NCBI RefSeq assembly: GCF_014645895.1
Contig: NZ_BMMP01000002.1
Coordinates: forward strand, 310,001-374,000
Reading direction: 5' to 3'
DNA: 64,000 nucleotides
Origin: Streptomyces daqingensis
Lineage (GTDB): Bacteria > Actinomycetota > Actinomycetes > Streptomycetales > Streptomycetaceae
A program made the translations under genes and the position numbers. Of the stretch, positions 8,622 to 18,013 are shown in pieces. The notes under the pieces were generated by a model that saw nothing but the letters and a program-made list of their open reading frames with translations, was not told the origin of the DNA and ran no database searches. The stretch's first letter is position 1. The number at the start of each line of letters is the position of its first letter.

Positions 8622-9068
8622 ATGCCGGAGCGGACGGGCCCCTTCTGGGACGGGATCACGGGGCGCGCACCGCTGCCCCGGGCGGCGGCCGCCCTCGGCT
8701 TCGAGTTCGTCGACGCGGACCCCGAACGGGGCACGATCGAGGTGGCGTTCACCGCCACCGAGGACTTCACCAACCCCGTGGGCAACGTCCTGGGCGCGTT
8801 CCTCTCAGCGATGCTCTACGACACGGTGGGGCCGGCGCTGCTCGCGACGCTCGAACCCGGACAGTTCCAGTCGACTCTGGAGCTGAAGGTCGCCTTCTGG
8901 CGTCCCGCGCGGCCCGGCCGGTTCCTGGGGAGCGGTCAAGTGACGCGCAGAGAAGGCGACCTGGCGTTCCTCGAGGCGTCGCTCGCCGGCAGCGACGGGA
9001 CGACGGTCGCCACCGCGACGGCCACGGCACGTGTCATCGCGCTGGCCGACGCGGCAGGGGCGGTCTGA
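8622..9068 (+). CDS. PaaI-family hotdog-fold thioesterase
   Basis: 148 residues from ATG 8622, preceded by GAGGA. Hotdog-fold signatures are present: FTNPVGNVLGAFLSAMLYDT around the central helix, then QSTLELKVAFWRPARPGRF and LASLAGSDGTTVATATATAR. The usual HGG of the hot-dog helix loop is replaced by NVLGAF. Family members hydrolyse acyl-CoA or aryl-CoA thioesters in the cytosol. It converges on a second, more canonical PaaI thioesterase. Confidence 0.85.
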   Translation: MPERTGPFWDGITGRAPLPRAAAALGFEFVDADPERGTIEVAFTATEDFTNPVGNVLGAFLSAMLYDTVGPALLATLEPGQFQSTLELKVAFWRPARPGRFLGSGQVTRREGDLAFLEASLAGSDGTTVATATATARVIALADAAGAV

Positions 9069-9120
9069 AGGAGAGGCCCCCGAAGGCCGCGAGCGCGACG
9101 CAACTCCCGCCCCTCTCCGC

Positions 9121-9543
9121 CTACTTGACGACGAGCTGGCTCTGGGTCGTATGGCCCACGAGGCGGTCCTCGCCATCCGTGAGCCGGGTCTGGACGACGA
9201 TGAGGGTGCCGCCCACGTGCAGCGGACGCGACGTGGCCGTCACCACGCCGGAGCGGACGCCGCGCAGGAAGTTCGTCTTCGACTCCACCGTCGTCGTACC
9301 GGCGCCCGCCGGCAGGTTCAGGAACGCGCACACCGCGCCGACCGCGTCCGCCAGCGACATCAGCGCGCCGCCGTGCAGCACGCCCCCCACGGTGCACAGC
9401 TCCTCCGACCACGCCAGCGTGCCCACCGACTCCTCGGCGCCCGCCGTCTCGAGCGTCATGCCGAGCCGCGCGGCGAAGGGCATCGAGGCCAGTAGCGCCG
9501 CGGGCGTCGGACCGCCCTTCGCTCCGTTCGCCTCGTCCGCCAT
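9121..9543 (-). CDS. PaaI-family hotdog-fold thioesterase
   Basis: 140 residues. ATG 9543 is selected because GAGGAGG lies at ideal distance upstream; the open frame extends to 9648 without similarity. It carries the canonical hotdog motif VGGVLHGGALMSLADAVGAV, followed by TTTVESKTNFLRGV and GGTLIVVQTRLTD. It is predicted to cleave acyl-CoA thioesters such as phenylacetyl- or hydroxybenzoyl-CoA, and the substrate is not assignable. It converges tail to tail with the preceding thioesterase; the two share fold but little direct sequence. Confidence 0.88.
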   Translation of the reverse strand: MADEANGAKGGPTPAALLASMPFAARLGMTLETAGAEESVGTLAWSEELCTVGGVLHGGALMSLADAVGAVCAFLNLPAGAGTTTVESKTNFLRGVRSGVVTATSRPLHVGGTLIVVQTRLTDGEDRLVGHTTQSQLVVK

Positions 9544-9808
9544 CGGTGTCCTCCTCAGCCGGTCTCCTGCAGAAACAACACGGCGCACTCTGCCAGGAGT
9601 TACGGCCGTGTGCAGCGAGGCACCGTCGTGTTCCGGCCGACGTGCCACCGGTGCGTGGACGACGGCATGGCGACGGTGTCGGGCCTCGACGGGGCGGAGC
9701 GGTCACCGCACTGTTACTCGCGAGTTGGAACCGGTTTCATGACGCATTCGGTCCGAGCAGTGAAGTGGACAGACGGAGTCCAGCCCCACGGCACGGAGGA
9801 ATCCGCCA

Positions 9809-10717
9809 ATGAGATCCAGGAGCGCCCTCACGCTCTGCATCCCCGCACTGCTGGTCGCGGCGGTCGGCGCCGGATGCGCCGACCCGCAGGAAGCGGCGGA
9901 GAACGCGAAGGAGTTGAAGAGCGACTCCCGGCAGATCGAGAGCAACGACGACCGGTCCGTCATCCAGCTCGCGGACGGCCGCTGGGTCGAGATGCGCTAC
10001 CGGCCGGGGAAAGGGCTGATCGAACGGCACCAGCGGTCCACGAGGGGAAGATGGACCACCGCCAGGACGATCCACCGCACGAAGGCCGGACCGTGCCGGG
10101 GCATCAAGCTGCGCGCACGCGGCGACAGGGTCGCGGCGATCGCCGACTTCGGGCACGCCTGCCGGGAGGACCAGGCTCCGGACTGGTCGGTCGCCGTCGT
10201 CGCCGAAGGCGAACTGTCCGACTGGGACACCGACGTCGAGAAGGGGACGGACGGCTGGCCCCGCGCCCGCTTCATCGACGACGGCGTGCGCTTCGTCGAC
10301 AAGTGGCACAGCGGGACGAGGACCCTGCTGTGGACGCCGGACGGCGGATTCGACAAGAGGACCGCCTGGGAAGGCATCCGGAAGTCCTTCGTCGGCACCT
10401 GGCGCGCGGAGGACGGCAGCCACCGGGTCACCCTCGAGCAGGGCGGGGCCAAGCCCCCGCGTGTCACCATCACCACGTCCGACGGCGAGTGCGAGGCACA
10501 CGGCCAGGTCGACATGATCGGCGACGTCGTGCAACTGCCCTACGACATGGACAAGGTCAAGGGGAGGAACCCCGATGCGCTCTGCCCGCCCGAGAACAGC
10601 ATGCCGAAGAATCTCGAGTTCAAGGGCGGCTCGCTGCGTCTGACCACGTCGGTGGAGAGCGATGACGCGGACGGCTACCGGGACAAGACTCTCGCCACCT
10701 ACGAACGCGTCAACTGA
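9809..10717 (+). CDS. Predicted secreted lipoprotein, function unknown
   Basis: 302 residues from ATG 9809 with GGAGGA upstream. The N-terminus is a lipoprotein signal peptide: RSR, a hydrophobic ALTLCIPALLVAAVGAG, then the lipobox Cys at residue 23. The mature part begins with a charged linker. The centre holds IQLADGRWVEMRYRPGKGLI, and the C-terminal third holds FVGTWRAEDGSHRVTLEQ, which looks like a small beta-barrel seen in other actinobacterial surface lipoproteins. No catalytic motif is recognisable. A hairpin follows the stop. Confidence 0.8.
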   Translation: MRSRSALTLCIPALLVAAVGAGCADPQEAAENAKELKSDSRQIESNDDRSVIQLADGRWVEMRYRPGKGLIERHQRSTRGRWTTARTIHRTKAGPCRGIKLRARGDRVAAIADFGHACREDQAPDWSVAVVAEGELSDWDTDVEKGTDGWPRARFIDDGVRFVDKWHSGTRTLLWTPDGGFDKRTAWEGIRKSFVGTWRAEDGSHRVTLEQGGAKPPRVTITTSDGECEAHGQVDMIGDVVQLPYDMDKVKGRNPDALCPPENSMPKNLEFKGGSLRLTTSVESDDADGYRDKTLATYERVN

Positions 10718-10733
10718 CGACTTCGATCAGCGA

Positions 10734-10752
10734 GTCGGGTCCGCCACCCGAC
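10734..10752 (+). terminator. Short hairpin after the lipoprotein gene
   Basis: GTCGGGT and ACCCGAC pair perfectly over 7 bp around a 5-nt loop, starting 17 bp after the stop codon. There is no U-run. Confidence 0.5.
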
Positions 10753-10837
10753 AAGGCCGTCCCGCGGAACCGGTCGACGGGCGGGAAGGCAGCGGTCAGA
10801 GGCGGGCGATGTCGGCGGCACGGCCTACCCTGCGCGG

Positions 10838-11365
10838 GTGACTGAAACGAGCACGGACGACCGCTGCCTTCCTCCCGCCCTCGCCGACGTGGCAGGCGTC
10901 GAGTTCGACTACGCCGACGGCGACGGCATCGACTTCGAGCCCTACAGCGCCTTCGAATCCGCCGAGGAGACGACGGGCTGGATCCGCGACTGGACGGGTG
11001 ACCGCACAGCCGACGGCAGCGCCTACCGCGTCTTCGGACAGGACGGCACCGGGGGGCTCGCCGCCCTCTGGCTGGCGCGGCCGGGCCGGGGGCTGTCCGA
11101 TCAGCCCGTGGTGTTCATGGGTTCGGAGGGCGCGCTCGCCGTGGTGGCGGGCAGCCTCTCCGACTTCCTCTGGCTCCTGGCCGACGGCGTAGGGCCGATG
11201 GAGGCCGTCGAGTTCGGGAGCCGCGATGGGCGCCCCGACACACGCCTCACCGAGATCGCCGAGCGCCACGCGCGCACCCCGCGCAGGCCCGCCGGCGAGA
11301 TCATCGACGGCGCACGGGCCGAGTTCCCGTCCTTCGTCCAGGACTTCGAGGCACTCTGCCGCTGA
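10838..11365 (+). CDS. SMI1/KNR4 (SUKH)-like protein, tentative
   Basis: 175 residues starting with GTG 10838. A possible -10 box TACCCT ends 6 bp before the start, suggesting a leaderless message. The mid region AYRVFGQDGTGGLAALWLAR, PVVFMGSEGALAVVAGSLSD and FLWLLADGVGPMEAVEF has the rhythm of SUKH/SMI1-KNR4 proteins, many of which are immunity proteins against secreted toxins. The match is by eye only. It has no toxin neighbour here, so an immunity role would be speculation. Confidence 0.65.
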   Translation: MTETSTDDRCLPPALADVAGVEFDYADGDGIDFEPYSAFESAEETTGWIRDWTGDRTADGSAYRVFGQDGTGGLAALWLARPGRGLSDQPVVFMGSEGALAVVAGSLSDFLWLLADGVGPMEAVEFGSRDGRPDTRLTEIAERHARTPRRPAGEIIDGARAEFPSFVQDFEALCR

Positions 11366-11489
11366 GCCGGGCCCTTCCGGAGACCGTGCGGCGCGGCCCG
11401 ATCCGGCGGCGCCCCCGGTCCGCGTCATCCTGGACGACATCCCCGCCCGTACAGGCGCGGACAACCGCCGTTGGCGAGGAGGTCGCACC

Positions 11490-12353
11490 GTGAGCATCCG
11501 TACGACGCATCGCGCTCTGCTGAACCGCCTGCTGCCCGGTGACAAGCTGGAGGAACTTCCCGTACGGCAGGGGCAGTTCCACACCGTGGTCATCGGCTCG
11601 GACCGCGTCGTGTGCCTGCCCCGCACCCGAGGGGCGGCAGGGCGGCTGCCCGAGCGGGCGGCCGCCCTGCACGCACTCGCCGGGCTCGACCTCGGCTTCC
11701 GCACGCCTGAACCACTGTCGCGGGGCGGCGCCGAGGGCACGGAAGAGGTGCCGTTCCTGGTCCTCAGCCGCATTCCCGGTGAACCTCTCGAGCGCGGCGC
11801 GCTTGGCGACGCGCGGGTGGCTGCCACGGCGGCGGCGCAGTACGCCACCCTGCTGTCCGGCCTGGCCCGCGCCGGCACCGACGAGACGGCGCGGGCAGCT
11901 CTCCCCCACGTACGAAGCGACCGCTGGCGGCGGTTCGCCGAGGATGTGCGCGCGGAGCTGTTCCCCCTCATGTCCGGCTCCGGGCGTCTCCGGGCGGAGC
12001 GGGAACTCGAAGCGGCCGGCGCTCTTCCCCACCTCACCCTGGCGGTGGTGCACGGTGACCTGGGAGCCGGGAACGTCCTGTGGGAGTGGACGGACGGCCT
12101 GCCACACCTCTCCGGAGTCCTCGACTGGGACGACGTCGCGCTCGGCGATCCGGCCGAGGACCTCGCAGCCGTCGGCGCGGGCTACGGCCGCGAGTTCCTG
12201 GAGCAGGTGGTCGCCTTGGACGGCCGGCCGGACCACGGGCTCCTCACCCGCGTCACCGCGATCCACGGCACGTTCGCCCTGCAGCAGGCCCTTTTCGCGA
12301 TCCGCGACGGTGACGAGGAGGAACTCTCGGACGGCCTGGCCGGCTACCGCTGA
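11490..12353 (+). CDS. Aminoglycoside phosphotransferase (APH)-family kinase-like protein
   Basis: 287 residues. GTG 11490 is chosen because GAGGAGG lies just upstream. The kinase fold is visible: FLVLSRIPGEPL near residue 90, the catalytic loop VVHGDLGAGNVLW (D190, N195) and the Mg-binding GVLDWDDVALGDPAEDLA (D212). Family members phosphorylate aminoglycosides, homoserine, choline or small metabolites with ATP or GTP. Nothing around it points to antibiotic resistance, so the substrate stays open. A 7-bp tandem repeat starts 5 bp after the stop. Confidence 0.82.
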   Translation: MSIRTTHRALLNRLLPGDKLEELPVRQGQFHTVVIGSDRVVCLPRTRGAAGRLPERAAALHALAGLDLGFRTPEPLSRGGAEGTEEVPFLVLSRIPGEPLERGALGDARVAATAAAQYATLLSGLARAGTDETARAALPHVRSDRWRRFAEDVRAELFPLMSGSGRLRAERELEAAGALPHLTLAVVHGDLGAGNVLWEWTDGLPHLSGVLDWDDVALGDPAEDLAAVGAGYGREFLEQVVALDGRPDHGLLTRVTAIHGTFALQQALFAIRDGDEEELSDGLAGYR

Positions 12354-12357
12354 AGCG

Positions 12358-12391
12358 CCCGGCACCCGGCACCCGGCACCCGGCACCCGGC
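12358..12391. repeat. 7-bp tandem repeat (CCCGGCA)x4
   Basis: Four perfect CCCGGCA units and a partial fifth lie directly after the APH gene stop. It is a simple tandem array prone to slippage; no function is evident. Confidence 0.85.
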
Positions 12392-12535
12392 TCAAGAACA
12401 CCGGTGCACGGACACAGGCCGGGAGCATCCGGAGACCACGACCACCTCAACCGGCGCCACTCCTCCGGTAGTTGCTCCCCTTTCCCTTCGCCCCGGGCGC
12501 GCGCCCTGCCTTGACCGTGGTGTGAGACTTGCGGC

Positions 12536-12787
12536 ATGGACAAGGGGCGTGAGTCGCGGTGGGACAAGGACGCGATGACGGTGGAGATCGGTTTCGCCCT
12601 GGTGACCGCCGTCGCCCTGGCCGCCGTGGTCTTCGCCGCCGTCCTCGCCCTCGCATGGGCTCTCGGCACGTCCGGTCCGGAGGACCAGGGCGTGTCGGCA
12701 GGTGCGCTGCTCGGAGCGGCGGCCGGATCGTGGCGCTTGGTACGGGTGCTGCGCCGGTTCGACGAGCAGCGCCGGAAGGGCAACTGA
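12536..12787 (+). CDS. Small membrane protein (possible DUF6332)
   Basis: 83 residues. A basic N-terminus (DKGRESRWDKDAMTVEIGF) leads into one long hydrophobic helix and then a second weaker one around SAGALLGAAAGSWRLVRVL, ending in charged RRFDEQRRKGN. This resembles the short Streptomyces family DUF6332, from memory only. The role is unknown. The gene is isolated, with 183 bp upstream and 264 bp downstream free of genes. Confidence 0.7.
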   Translation: MDKGRESRWDKDAMTVEIGFALVTAVALAAVVFAAVLALAWALGTSGPEDQGVSAGALLGAAAGSWRLVRVLRRFDEQRRKGN

Positions 12788-13051
12788 CTGCCGGACTGCG
12801 AGTGTTCATCTGGGATTCGGCATCGCGGCGAGGGGATCGGTCAGCGGCCGACAGCGGTTTCGCTGCCGGGTCGCTTCGGCGTACCTCCGACTCGTTCCGT
12901 GATCACGACGCCGGTGCACGGTGTCGAGCGGCCGGTGTCCGAGAGAACGCCGCGAGGACGCCGGCCTTGGCAGACACCCCGGTCCCGCGCTTGATCGGAA
13001 AGTTGTCCGATGCACTGATGCCGTGTCACCCGTGGGCCTACAGTGACCCGC

Positions 13052-14362
13052 ATGCCCGACGCCTCGTTTCCTCCCGACGCCGACGTGGCGGGGATCGGCT
13101 CGCGGATGCTGGAGTTGCGCGTCCAACGGGGCCTGACACAGACGGACTTGGCGGGCGACCGGTTCACGAGGGCGTACGTGTCCTCGATCGAGGGAGGCAA
13201 GCGCACTCCTTCCCCGGCCGCGGCGGCCCACTTCGCGGCCCGGCTCGGCATGGACCTCGAGGACCTCTGTTTCGGCTATCCCCCGGGCCGCCGCCGCGCG
13301 TTGCTGGCCGAGGCGGCCGAGGCACGTGTCGCCCTGTCCGAGGGCGACACGGAACGGGCGGCCGCCGTCTACGAGGCGCTCAGTGCGGAGGCGGCGCGGC
13401 ACGGGGACCGGGCACTGCGGGCGCTCGGCCGGCACGGGCTGGGCCTCGTCGCCCGTCACGGAGGTGATCCGGCCGCCGGGGCCGCGCTGTTCGACGAGGC
13501 GGGCGCGCTGCTGCACGACCGGCCGCTGGCCGAGCGGCTGCCCGCGCTGATGGGGCGGGTCTGGGCGCTGTTCGCGAACGGGCTGATAGAGGACGCTCTG
13601 TCCGTCGCCGAGGACCATCTGCGCGAGGCGGTACGGACGTCCCAGCCGACGGCGGAGTTCGCCCTGCTGGCCGCGTGCGGTCTCCCACATGTGGAACGGG
13701 GGGACCTGGGCCGGGCCGGGGCCGTGGCCGACGCCGCGCTGCGGAGGGCGCCGGACGTGAGCACGTCGGACGTCCTGGCCCAGGGCTACTACCACGTCAA
13801 CCGGGTCCTCGTGGCGCAGGGCAGATACGACGAGGCGGAGCAGACGATCGTGCGCGCCACGGCCCTGTACGAGCATCTGAGGCTGCGCACCGAGGTGGGC
13901 ATGTGCCGTTTCGCCCACGGCTATCTCACCGCGCGGCGGGGCCGGCTCACCGAGGCAGAGGAACAGCTCCGTGAGGCGCGGGACATCCTGAGCGCTACCG
14001 GAGCCGTGCAGCGCAGGATCAATGCGACCGCCGAACTGGCCGAGATCGTACGCAAGTTGGGGCGCCCGACGGAGGCAGCCGAACTCGTCGGCGAATGCCG
14101 GGAGGTGGCGGCGGGGCGTCAGGACCCGGAGCAGGCCGCCGAACTCGACCGCATCGAGGCGCGGATCGCGGTGGACCGGGGCGACAACGCCGCCGCCGAG
14201 GCCCTGTTCCGTTCCGCCATCGACCGCTACCTGCTGGTCGGCGCCACGCTCGAGGCCATCGGGACCTGCCGGCTCCTCGGCGACCAGCTCCTGCGCGCCG
14301 GGCGGACGGCGGACGCCGCAGAGGTCTACCGGCGCGGTCTGGCCGCGCTCGAAGGGGTGTAG
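13052..14362 (+). CDS. XRE-family regulator with TPR domain
   Basis: 436 residues from ATG 13052 (GTG 13043 is in frame). The N-terminal helix-turn-helix spans residues 10-65: MLELRVQRGLTQTDLAGDRF, then YVSSIEGGKRTPSPAAAAHF. The rest is a string of tetratricopeptide-like helical hairpins (for example EGDTERAAAVYEALSAEAAR and AQGRYDEAEQTIVRATALYE). HTH-TPR regulators of this kind sense peptides or partner proteins, often in development or antibiotic control. A -10-like TACAGT at 13039 ends 7 bp before the ATG, so the message may be leaderless. No ligand can be inferred. Confidence 0.88.
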   Translation: MPDASFPPDADVAGIGSRMLELRVQRGLTQTDLAGDRFTRAYVSSIEGGKRTPSPAAAAHFAARLGMDLEDLCFGYPPGRRRALLAEAAEARVALSEGDTERAAAVYEALSAEAARHGDRALRALGRHGLGLVARHGGDPAAGAALFDEAGALLHDRPLAERLPALMGRVWALFANGLIEDALSVAEDHLREAVRTSQPTAEFALLAACGLPHVERGDLGRAGAVADAALRRAPDVSTSDVLAQGYYHVNRVLVAQGRYDEAEQTIVRATALYEHLRLRTEVGMCRFAHGYLTARRGRLTEAEEQLREARDILSATGAVQRRINATAELAEIVRKLGRPTEAAELVGECREVAAGRQDPEQAAELDRIEARIAVDRGDNAAAEALFRSAIDRYLLVGATLEAIGTCRLLGDQLLRAGRTADAAEVYRRGLAALEGV

Positions 14363-14747
14363 CGGCGCCCGCGTTCCGCGGGCTCGGGCCCAGCCGCCGC
14401 GCCGTCCGGCCACCGTCAAGTTCTCGTCAAATGCCTTGCCGCACAAGGCTCTTGACGCCGCACGCGGGGCCACGCACACTTCTCAGCAGCAGGGTAACAG
14501 CTTCCATAACTCCTGTTGACAAACCCGGCGCGCCCCCACCGGCCCGTGCTCCCGAACCCCACCTCAGAGGAGCGGCGGAGACCGAGTCCTACGGCGGACC
14601 GAGCCGGGCAACTCAACCGGAAGCAGCTTCAGTTGCCCCGTGTACCACCTGACCCAGTCGCACGTCCGCGCGCCCCACCGCGCCCTGCGCCGGTGTGGCA
14701 CGCCGTCCGGTCCATAAGCGTCCGAGATCCGGTCCAGGAAAGGTCTG
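14363..14747. other. Intergenic region with nested hairpin upstream of the subtilisin gene
   Basis: 385 bp without a gene. A nested inverted repeat at 14414-14457 pairs GCCTTG/CAAGGC (loop CCGCA) inside an outer CGTCAAG/CTTGACG. It could be the terminator of the XRE-TPR gene or a regulatory site for the peptidase gene. Confidence 0.5.
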
Positions 14748-15962
14748 GTGCACTACATGAGATCCACGACCCGCCGTCTGAGCGCCCTCGTGCCCGCCGC
14801 GCTGCTGCTCACAGGCATGCAGCTCGCCGGCTCCCCGGCACACAGCGCGACACCCCCCTCCGCCGAGGTCCGGCTCGCCCCCGCTGACACAGCGATATCG
14901 GGCAGCTGGATCGTCACCCTCAAGGACGGTGCAGAATCGCCCCGCTCCGCCGCGGCTGACCTCGCCCGCAGCAACGGCGCCGACCTCACCCGCGTCTACC
15001 GCGAAGCGCTCAACGGCTTCGCCGCGAAGATGACGGAGAGCGAGGCACGGAAGCTGGCAGCCGACCCGCGAGTCGAACGCGTGGAGCAGGACTCGAAGGT
15101 CTCGCTCAACGAGACCCAGGCCGACGCCACATGGGGGCTCGACAGGATCGACCAGCGGGACCTGCCGCTGGACGGCTCGTACACCTACAACACCACGGCG
15201 TCCGGCGTCAGCGTGTACGTCATCGACACCGGAATCCGCGCGTCGCACAGCGAGTTCGGCGGGCGGGCGTCCGTCGGCACCGACACCGTCGGCGACGGCC
15301 AGAACGGCAACGACTGCAACGGCCACGGCACGCACGTCGCCGGAACGGCGGCCGGCGGCACCTACGGCGTGGCCAAGGAGGCCTCGGTCATCGGCGTCCG
15401 CGTCCTCAGCTGCAGCGGCTCCGGCAGCGTCTCCGGCGTCGTCGCGGGAGTCGACTGGGTCACCGCCAACGCCGCGAAGCCCGCTGTCGCCAACATGAGC
15501 CTCGGCGGCGGCGTCAGCGACACCCTCGACGCTGCCGTGAGCAACTCCATCGCCTCCGGCGTCACTTACGCGCTCGCCGCCGGCAACGGCGACATCTTCG
15601 GCAACCCGCAGGAGGCCTGCAACGCCAGCCCCGCGCGCGTGCCCGAGGCGATCACCGTCGGCGCCACCGACGACACCGACACCCGCGCCTCCTTCTCCAA
15701 CTACGGGACCTGCGTGGACCTGTTCGCACCCGGCGTGGACATCACCTCGTCCTGGATCACGGACGACTCGGCCACCAACACCATCAGCGGCACCTCGATG
15801 GCTTCCCCGCACGCCGCCGGTGTCGCCGCCCTCTACCTGGCCGACCACCCCGAGGCGACCCCCGCCGAGGTGAGTGACGCCCTCGTGGCCAACGCCACGA
15901 GCGACAAGGTGCAGGACCCGATGACCGGCTCCCCGAACAAGCTCCTCCACAGCCTGTTCTGA
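14748..15962 (+). CDS. Secreted S8 subtilisin-family serine peptidase (proteinase K-like)
   Basis: 404 residues as a preproenzyme. The signal peptide is about residues 1-34. An inhibitor-I9 propeptide follows ([13 protein letters not shown] to [12 protein letters not shown], ~50-120), then the catalytic domain. The catalytic triad is D160 (YVIDTGIR), H193 ([10 protein letters not shown]) and S350 ([11 protein letters not shown]), with the oxyanion Asn at N280. The chain ends soon after the domain, with no pre-peptidase C-terminal module. GTG 14748 fits the AGGAAAGG site better than ATG 14757. It probably digests extracellular protein, together with the carboxypeptidase that follows. Confidence 0.95.
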   Translation: MHYMRSTTRRLSALVPAALLLTGMQLAGSPAHSATPPSAEVRLAPADTAISGSWIVTLKDGAESPRSAAADLARSNGADLTRVYREALNGFAAKMTESEARKLAADPRVERVEQDSKVSLNETQADATWGLDRIDQRDLPLDGSYTYNTTASGVSVYVIDTGIRASHSEFGGRASVGTDTVGDGQNGNDCNGHGTHVAGTAAGGTYGVAKEASVIGVRVLSCSGSGSVSGVVAGVDWVTANAAKPAVANMSLGGGVSDTLDAAVSNSIASGVTYALAAGNGDIFGNPQEACNASPARVPEAITVGATDDTDTRASFSNYGTCVDLFAPGVDITSSWITDDSATNTISGTSMASPHAAGVAALYLADHPEATPAEVSDALVANATSDKVQDPMTGSPNKLLHSLF

Positions 15963-15970
15963 CCCAGCAC

Positions 15971-16007
15971 CCGGCGGGTGAAGGGCGTTTCACCCCTCAC
16001 CCGCCGG
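15971..16007 (+). terminator. Hairpin after the subtilisin gene
   Basis: A perfect 11-bp stem (ccggcgggtga / tcacccgccgg) with a 15-nt loop begins 8 bp after the stop codon. Confidence 0.7.
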
Positions 16008-16170
16008 ACCGGTCCCGGTTCGGCGGCGCGGCTACGGTCCTGCCGCCGGGCCGGGACGACGCACGAAGCACCGCGCACCACGCACGACGCCCCGCCCCGC
16101 CACGCCAGACCCGGGGCGCGGACCCCGTCCGCGCCCCGGGGACCCCCCTGCTCCCGATCCAGGATTTGCC

Positions 16171-17526
16171 ATGCGACTTCGTCCGAAGCTGAACCTGAAG
16201 CTGAACCGAAAACGGTCCACCACCGTCGCCGCCCTGCTGGCGCTGGCGCTGGCGGCGCCGCTCACCGCCGCCGTCGACGCCACCGCCTCCTCCCCGGACC
16301 GGCCGTCCTCCGCGACCGCCGAGGAGTCCGTGCGGCAGTACGAGATCCACGGGCCGTCCACCCCCGCGGACCGCACCGCGCTCACGGCCACCGGGGTCTC
16401 CCTGGACGAGGTCCACGACCACTCGGTCGTCGTCACCGCCGACCCGGCACAGACCCGCGAGCTGCGGAAACTCGGGTACTCGCTGAAGAAGCTCGACGGC
16501 CCTCCGGCACGCACCGGCGGCAAGGCCCGCAAGGCCGGGGACTTCCCGCCCGAGGACTCCGGCTACCACAACTACGCCGAGGCGATGGAGGAGATCGACC
16601 AGCGCGTGGCGGCGAACCCGTCGATCATGAGCAAGCAGGTCATCGGCAAGTCGCACGAGGGCCGGGACATCATCGCCGTCAAGATCAGCGACAACGTCGC
16701 GACGGACGAGGACGAGCCCGAAGTCCTCTTCACGCACCACCAGCACGCCCGCGAGCACCTGACCGTCGAGATGGCGCTGTACCTGCTGCGCGAGTTCGGC
16801 GAGGACTACGCGACGGACTCCCGGATCGCGGAGGCCGTGAACGGCCGCGAGATCTGGATCGTCCCCGACCTCAACCCGGACGGCGGCGAGTACGACATCG
16901 AGTCCGGCTCCTACCGCAGCTGGCGCAAGAACCGCCAGCCCGCCTCGGGCGCCGTCGGCACGGACCTGAACCGCAACTGGGACTACAAGTGGGGCTGCTG
17001 CGGCGGCTCTTCGAGCAGCCCCAGCTCGGAGACCTACCGGGGCCCGTCCGCCGCGTCCGCACCGGAGGTGCAGGTCGTCGCCGACTTCGTGCGCTCCCGA
17101 GTGGTCGGCGGCAAGCAGCAGATCAAGGCCGCCATCGACTTCCACACCTACAGCGAACTGGTGCTCTGGCCCTACGGATACACCACCGACGACACCGCTG
17201 AAGGCCTCACGCAGGACGACCGCGACGCCTTCGCCACCGTCGGCGAGAAGATGGCCGCCAGCAACGGCTACACCCCTGAGCAGTCCAGCGATCTCTACAT
17301 CACCGACGGCTCGATCGACGACTGGCTGTGGGGCGACCAGAAGATCTTCGCCTACACCTACGAGATGTATCCGACGAGCATCTTCGAAGGCGGCTTCTAC
17401 CCGCCCGACGACGTCATCGAGCGGGAGACCGACCGCAACCGCGACGCGGTGCTCCAGCTCATCGAGAACTCCGACTGCATGTACCGGTCCATCGGCAAGG
17501 AAGCGGAGTACTGCTCGGGCGCCTGA
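16171..17526 (+). CDS. Secreted M14 zinc carboxypeptidase
   Basis: 451 residues. A basic N-region and hydrophobic core form a signal peptide to about residue 40, followed by a propeptide. The M14 domain starts near 130. Zinc ligands are H192 and E195 (HQHAREH) and H325 ([13 protein letters not shown]); the catalytic Glu is E398 (AYTYEMYP). [12 protein letters not shown] at 264-275 is the substrate-carboxylate loop. It removes C-terminal residues from peptides outside the cell. Adjacency to the subtilisin suggests joint peptide scavenging, but a terminator-like hairpin separates them. Confidence 0.93.
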   Translation: MRLRPKLNLKLNRKRSTTVAALLALALAAPLTAAVDATASSPDRPSSATAEESVRQYEIHGPSTPADRTALTATGVSLDEVHDHSVVVTADPAQTRELRKLGYSLKKLDGPPARTGGKARKAGDFPPEDSGYHNYAEAMEEIDQRVAANPSIMSKQVIGKSHEGRDIIAVKISDNVATDEDEPEVLFTHHQHAREHLTVEMALYLLREFGEDYATDSRIAEAVNGREIWIVPDLNPDGGEYDIESGSYRSWRKNRQPASGAVGTDLNRNWDYKWGCCGGSSSSPSSETYRGPSAASAPEVQVVADFVRSRVVGGKQQIKAAIDFHTYSELVLWPYGYTTDDTAEGLTQDDRDAFATVGEKMAASNGYTPEQSSDLYITDGSIDDWLWGDQKIFAYTYEMYPTSIFEGGFYPPDDVIERETDRNRDAVLQLIENSDCMYRSIGKEAEYCSGA

Positions 17527-17709
17527 ACCCCAGCGCCCGGCACGGGCGGGCGGCGGGACGAGCAGTAACGGCGAACTGCCGCCCGCCTCCTGCCCGTTCA
17601 CACCGCGCTTGCCGGTACGGGCGGGCCGGGACACGCACCCTCACGTGCCCCGGCCCGCCGCCGCGCGTATTACCTCATCCGGCTCCGCTGTGACTTCTGG
17701 ACGGGAAGA

Positions 17710-17922
17710 TCAGTCGAGCCGCTCGACTGCCAACCCGAGGAACCCGGCCCACGCCTCGGGCCCGACGGTGAGGACGGGACCGGCAGCCGACTTCGAGTCC
17801 CGCACGTGCACAGCGCCACCGGCCGCCGCGACCTCCACGCACTCACCGCCAGCTCCGCCGCTGTAACTGCTCTTGAACCATGCCGACTCCGGAAGAGCCG
17901 ACTCAGATGTCTTGATGCTCAT
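17710..17922 (-). CDS. DUF397 protein (copy 1 of a tandem pair)
   Basis: 70 residues with the DUF397 pattern: SAWFKSSYSGGAGGECVEVA, then VHVRDSKSAAGPVLTVGPEA and a final W..FL. These small proteins partner XRE/Scr1-type regulators in Streptomyces and behave like the small component of an antitoxin-like regulatory pair. It differs from copy 2 at only a few positions (for example KTSE against ETVE near the N-terminus). It follows a fossil of the regulator's 3' end, so it arose by duplication and may be expressed only by read-through. Confidence 0.88.
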   Translation of the reverse strand: MSIKTSESALPESAWFKSSYSGGAGGECVEVAAAGGAVHVRDSKSAAGPVLTVGPEAWAGFLGLAVERLD

Positions 17923-17983
17923 CCCACTCCCAGCAGATCTTCGACGATTGTCAGGGACTCACTCGGGGTGAGCGCCTGTGACC
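17919..17983 (-). pseudogene. Fossil 3' end of the XRE regulator
   Basis: This frame encodes SQALTPSESLTIVEDLLGVG and stops at the ATGA overlap with DUF397 copy 1. It copies the last residues of the XRE gene (SQALTPCESLAFVEDLLGVG) at 18225. The rest of the regulator is absent, which marks the duplication breakpoint. Confidence 0.88.
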
Positions 17984-18013
17984 GACATAGGCCCCGGGCC
18001 TGGCTCCGGCTCG

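Larger units (their letters stand above)
17708..17983. repeat. Tandem duplication unit, distal copy (DUF397 plus regulator 3' end)
   Basis: 276 bp repeated at 18014-18289 with an exact 306-bp offset and only scattered differences. The unit holds a complete DUF397 gene and the last ~20 codons of the upstream XRE gene. It is a segmental duplication, separated by a 30-bp spacer. Confidence 0.92.

Noticed and set aside
11490..12353. Aminoglycoside resistance gene
   Set aside because: The APH fold is shared by many metabolite kinases and nothing nearby supports antibiotic resistance.
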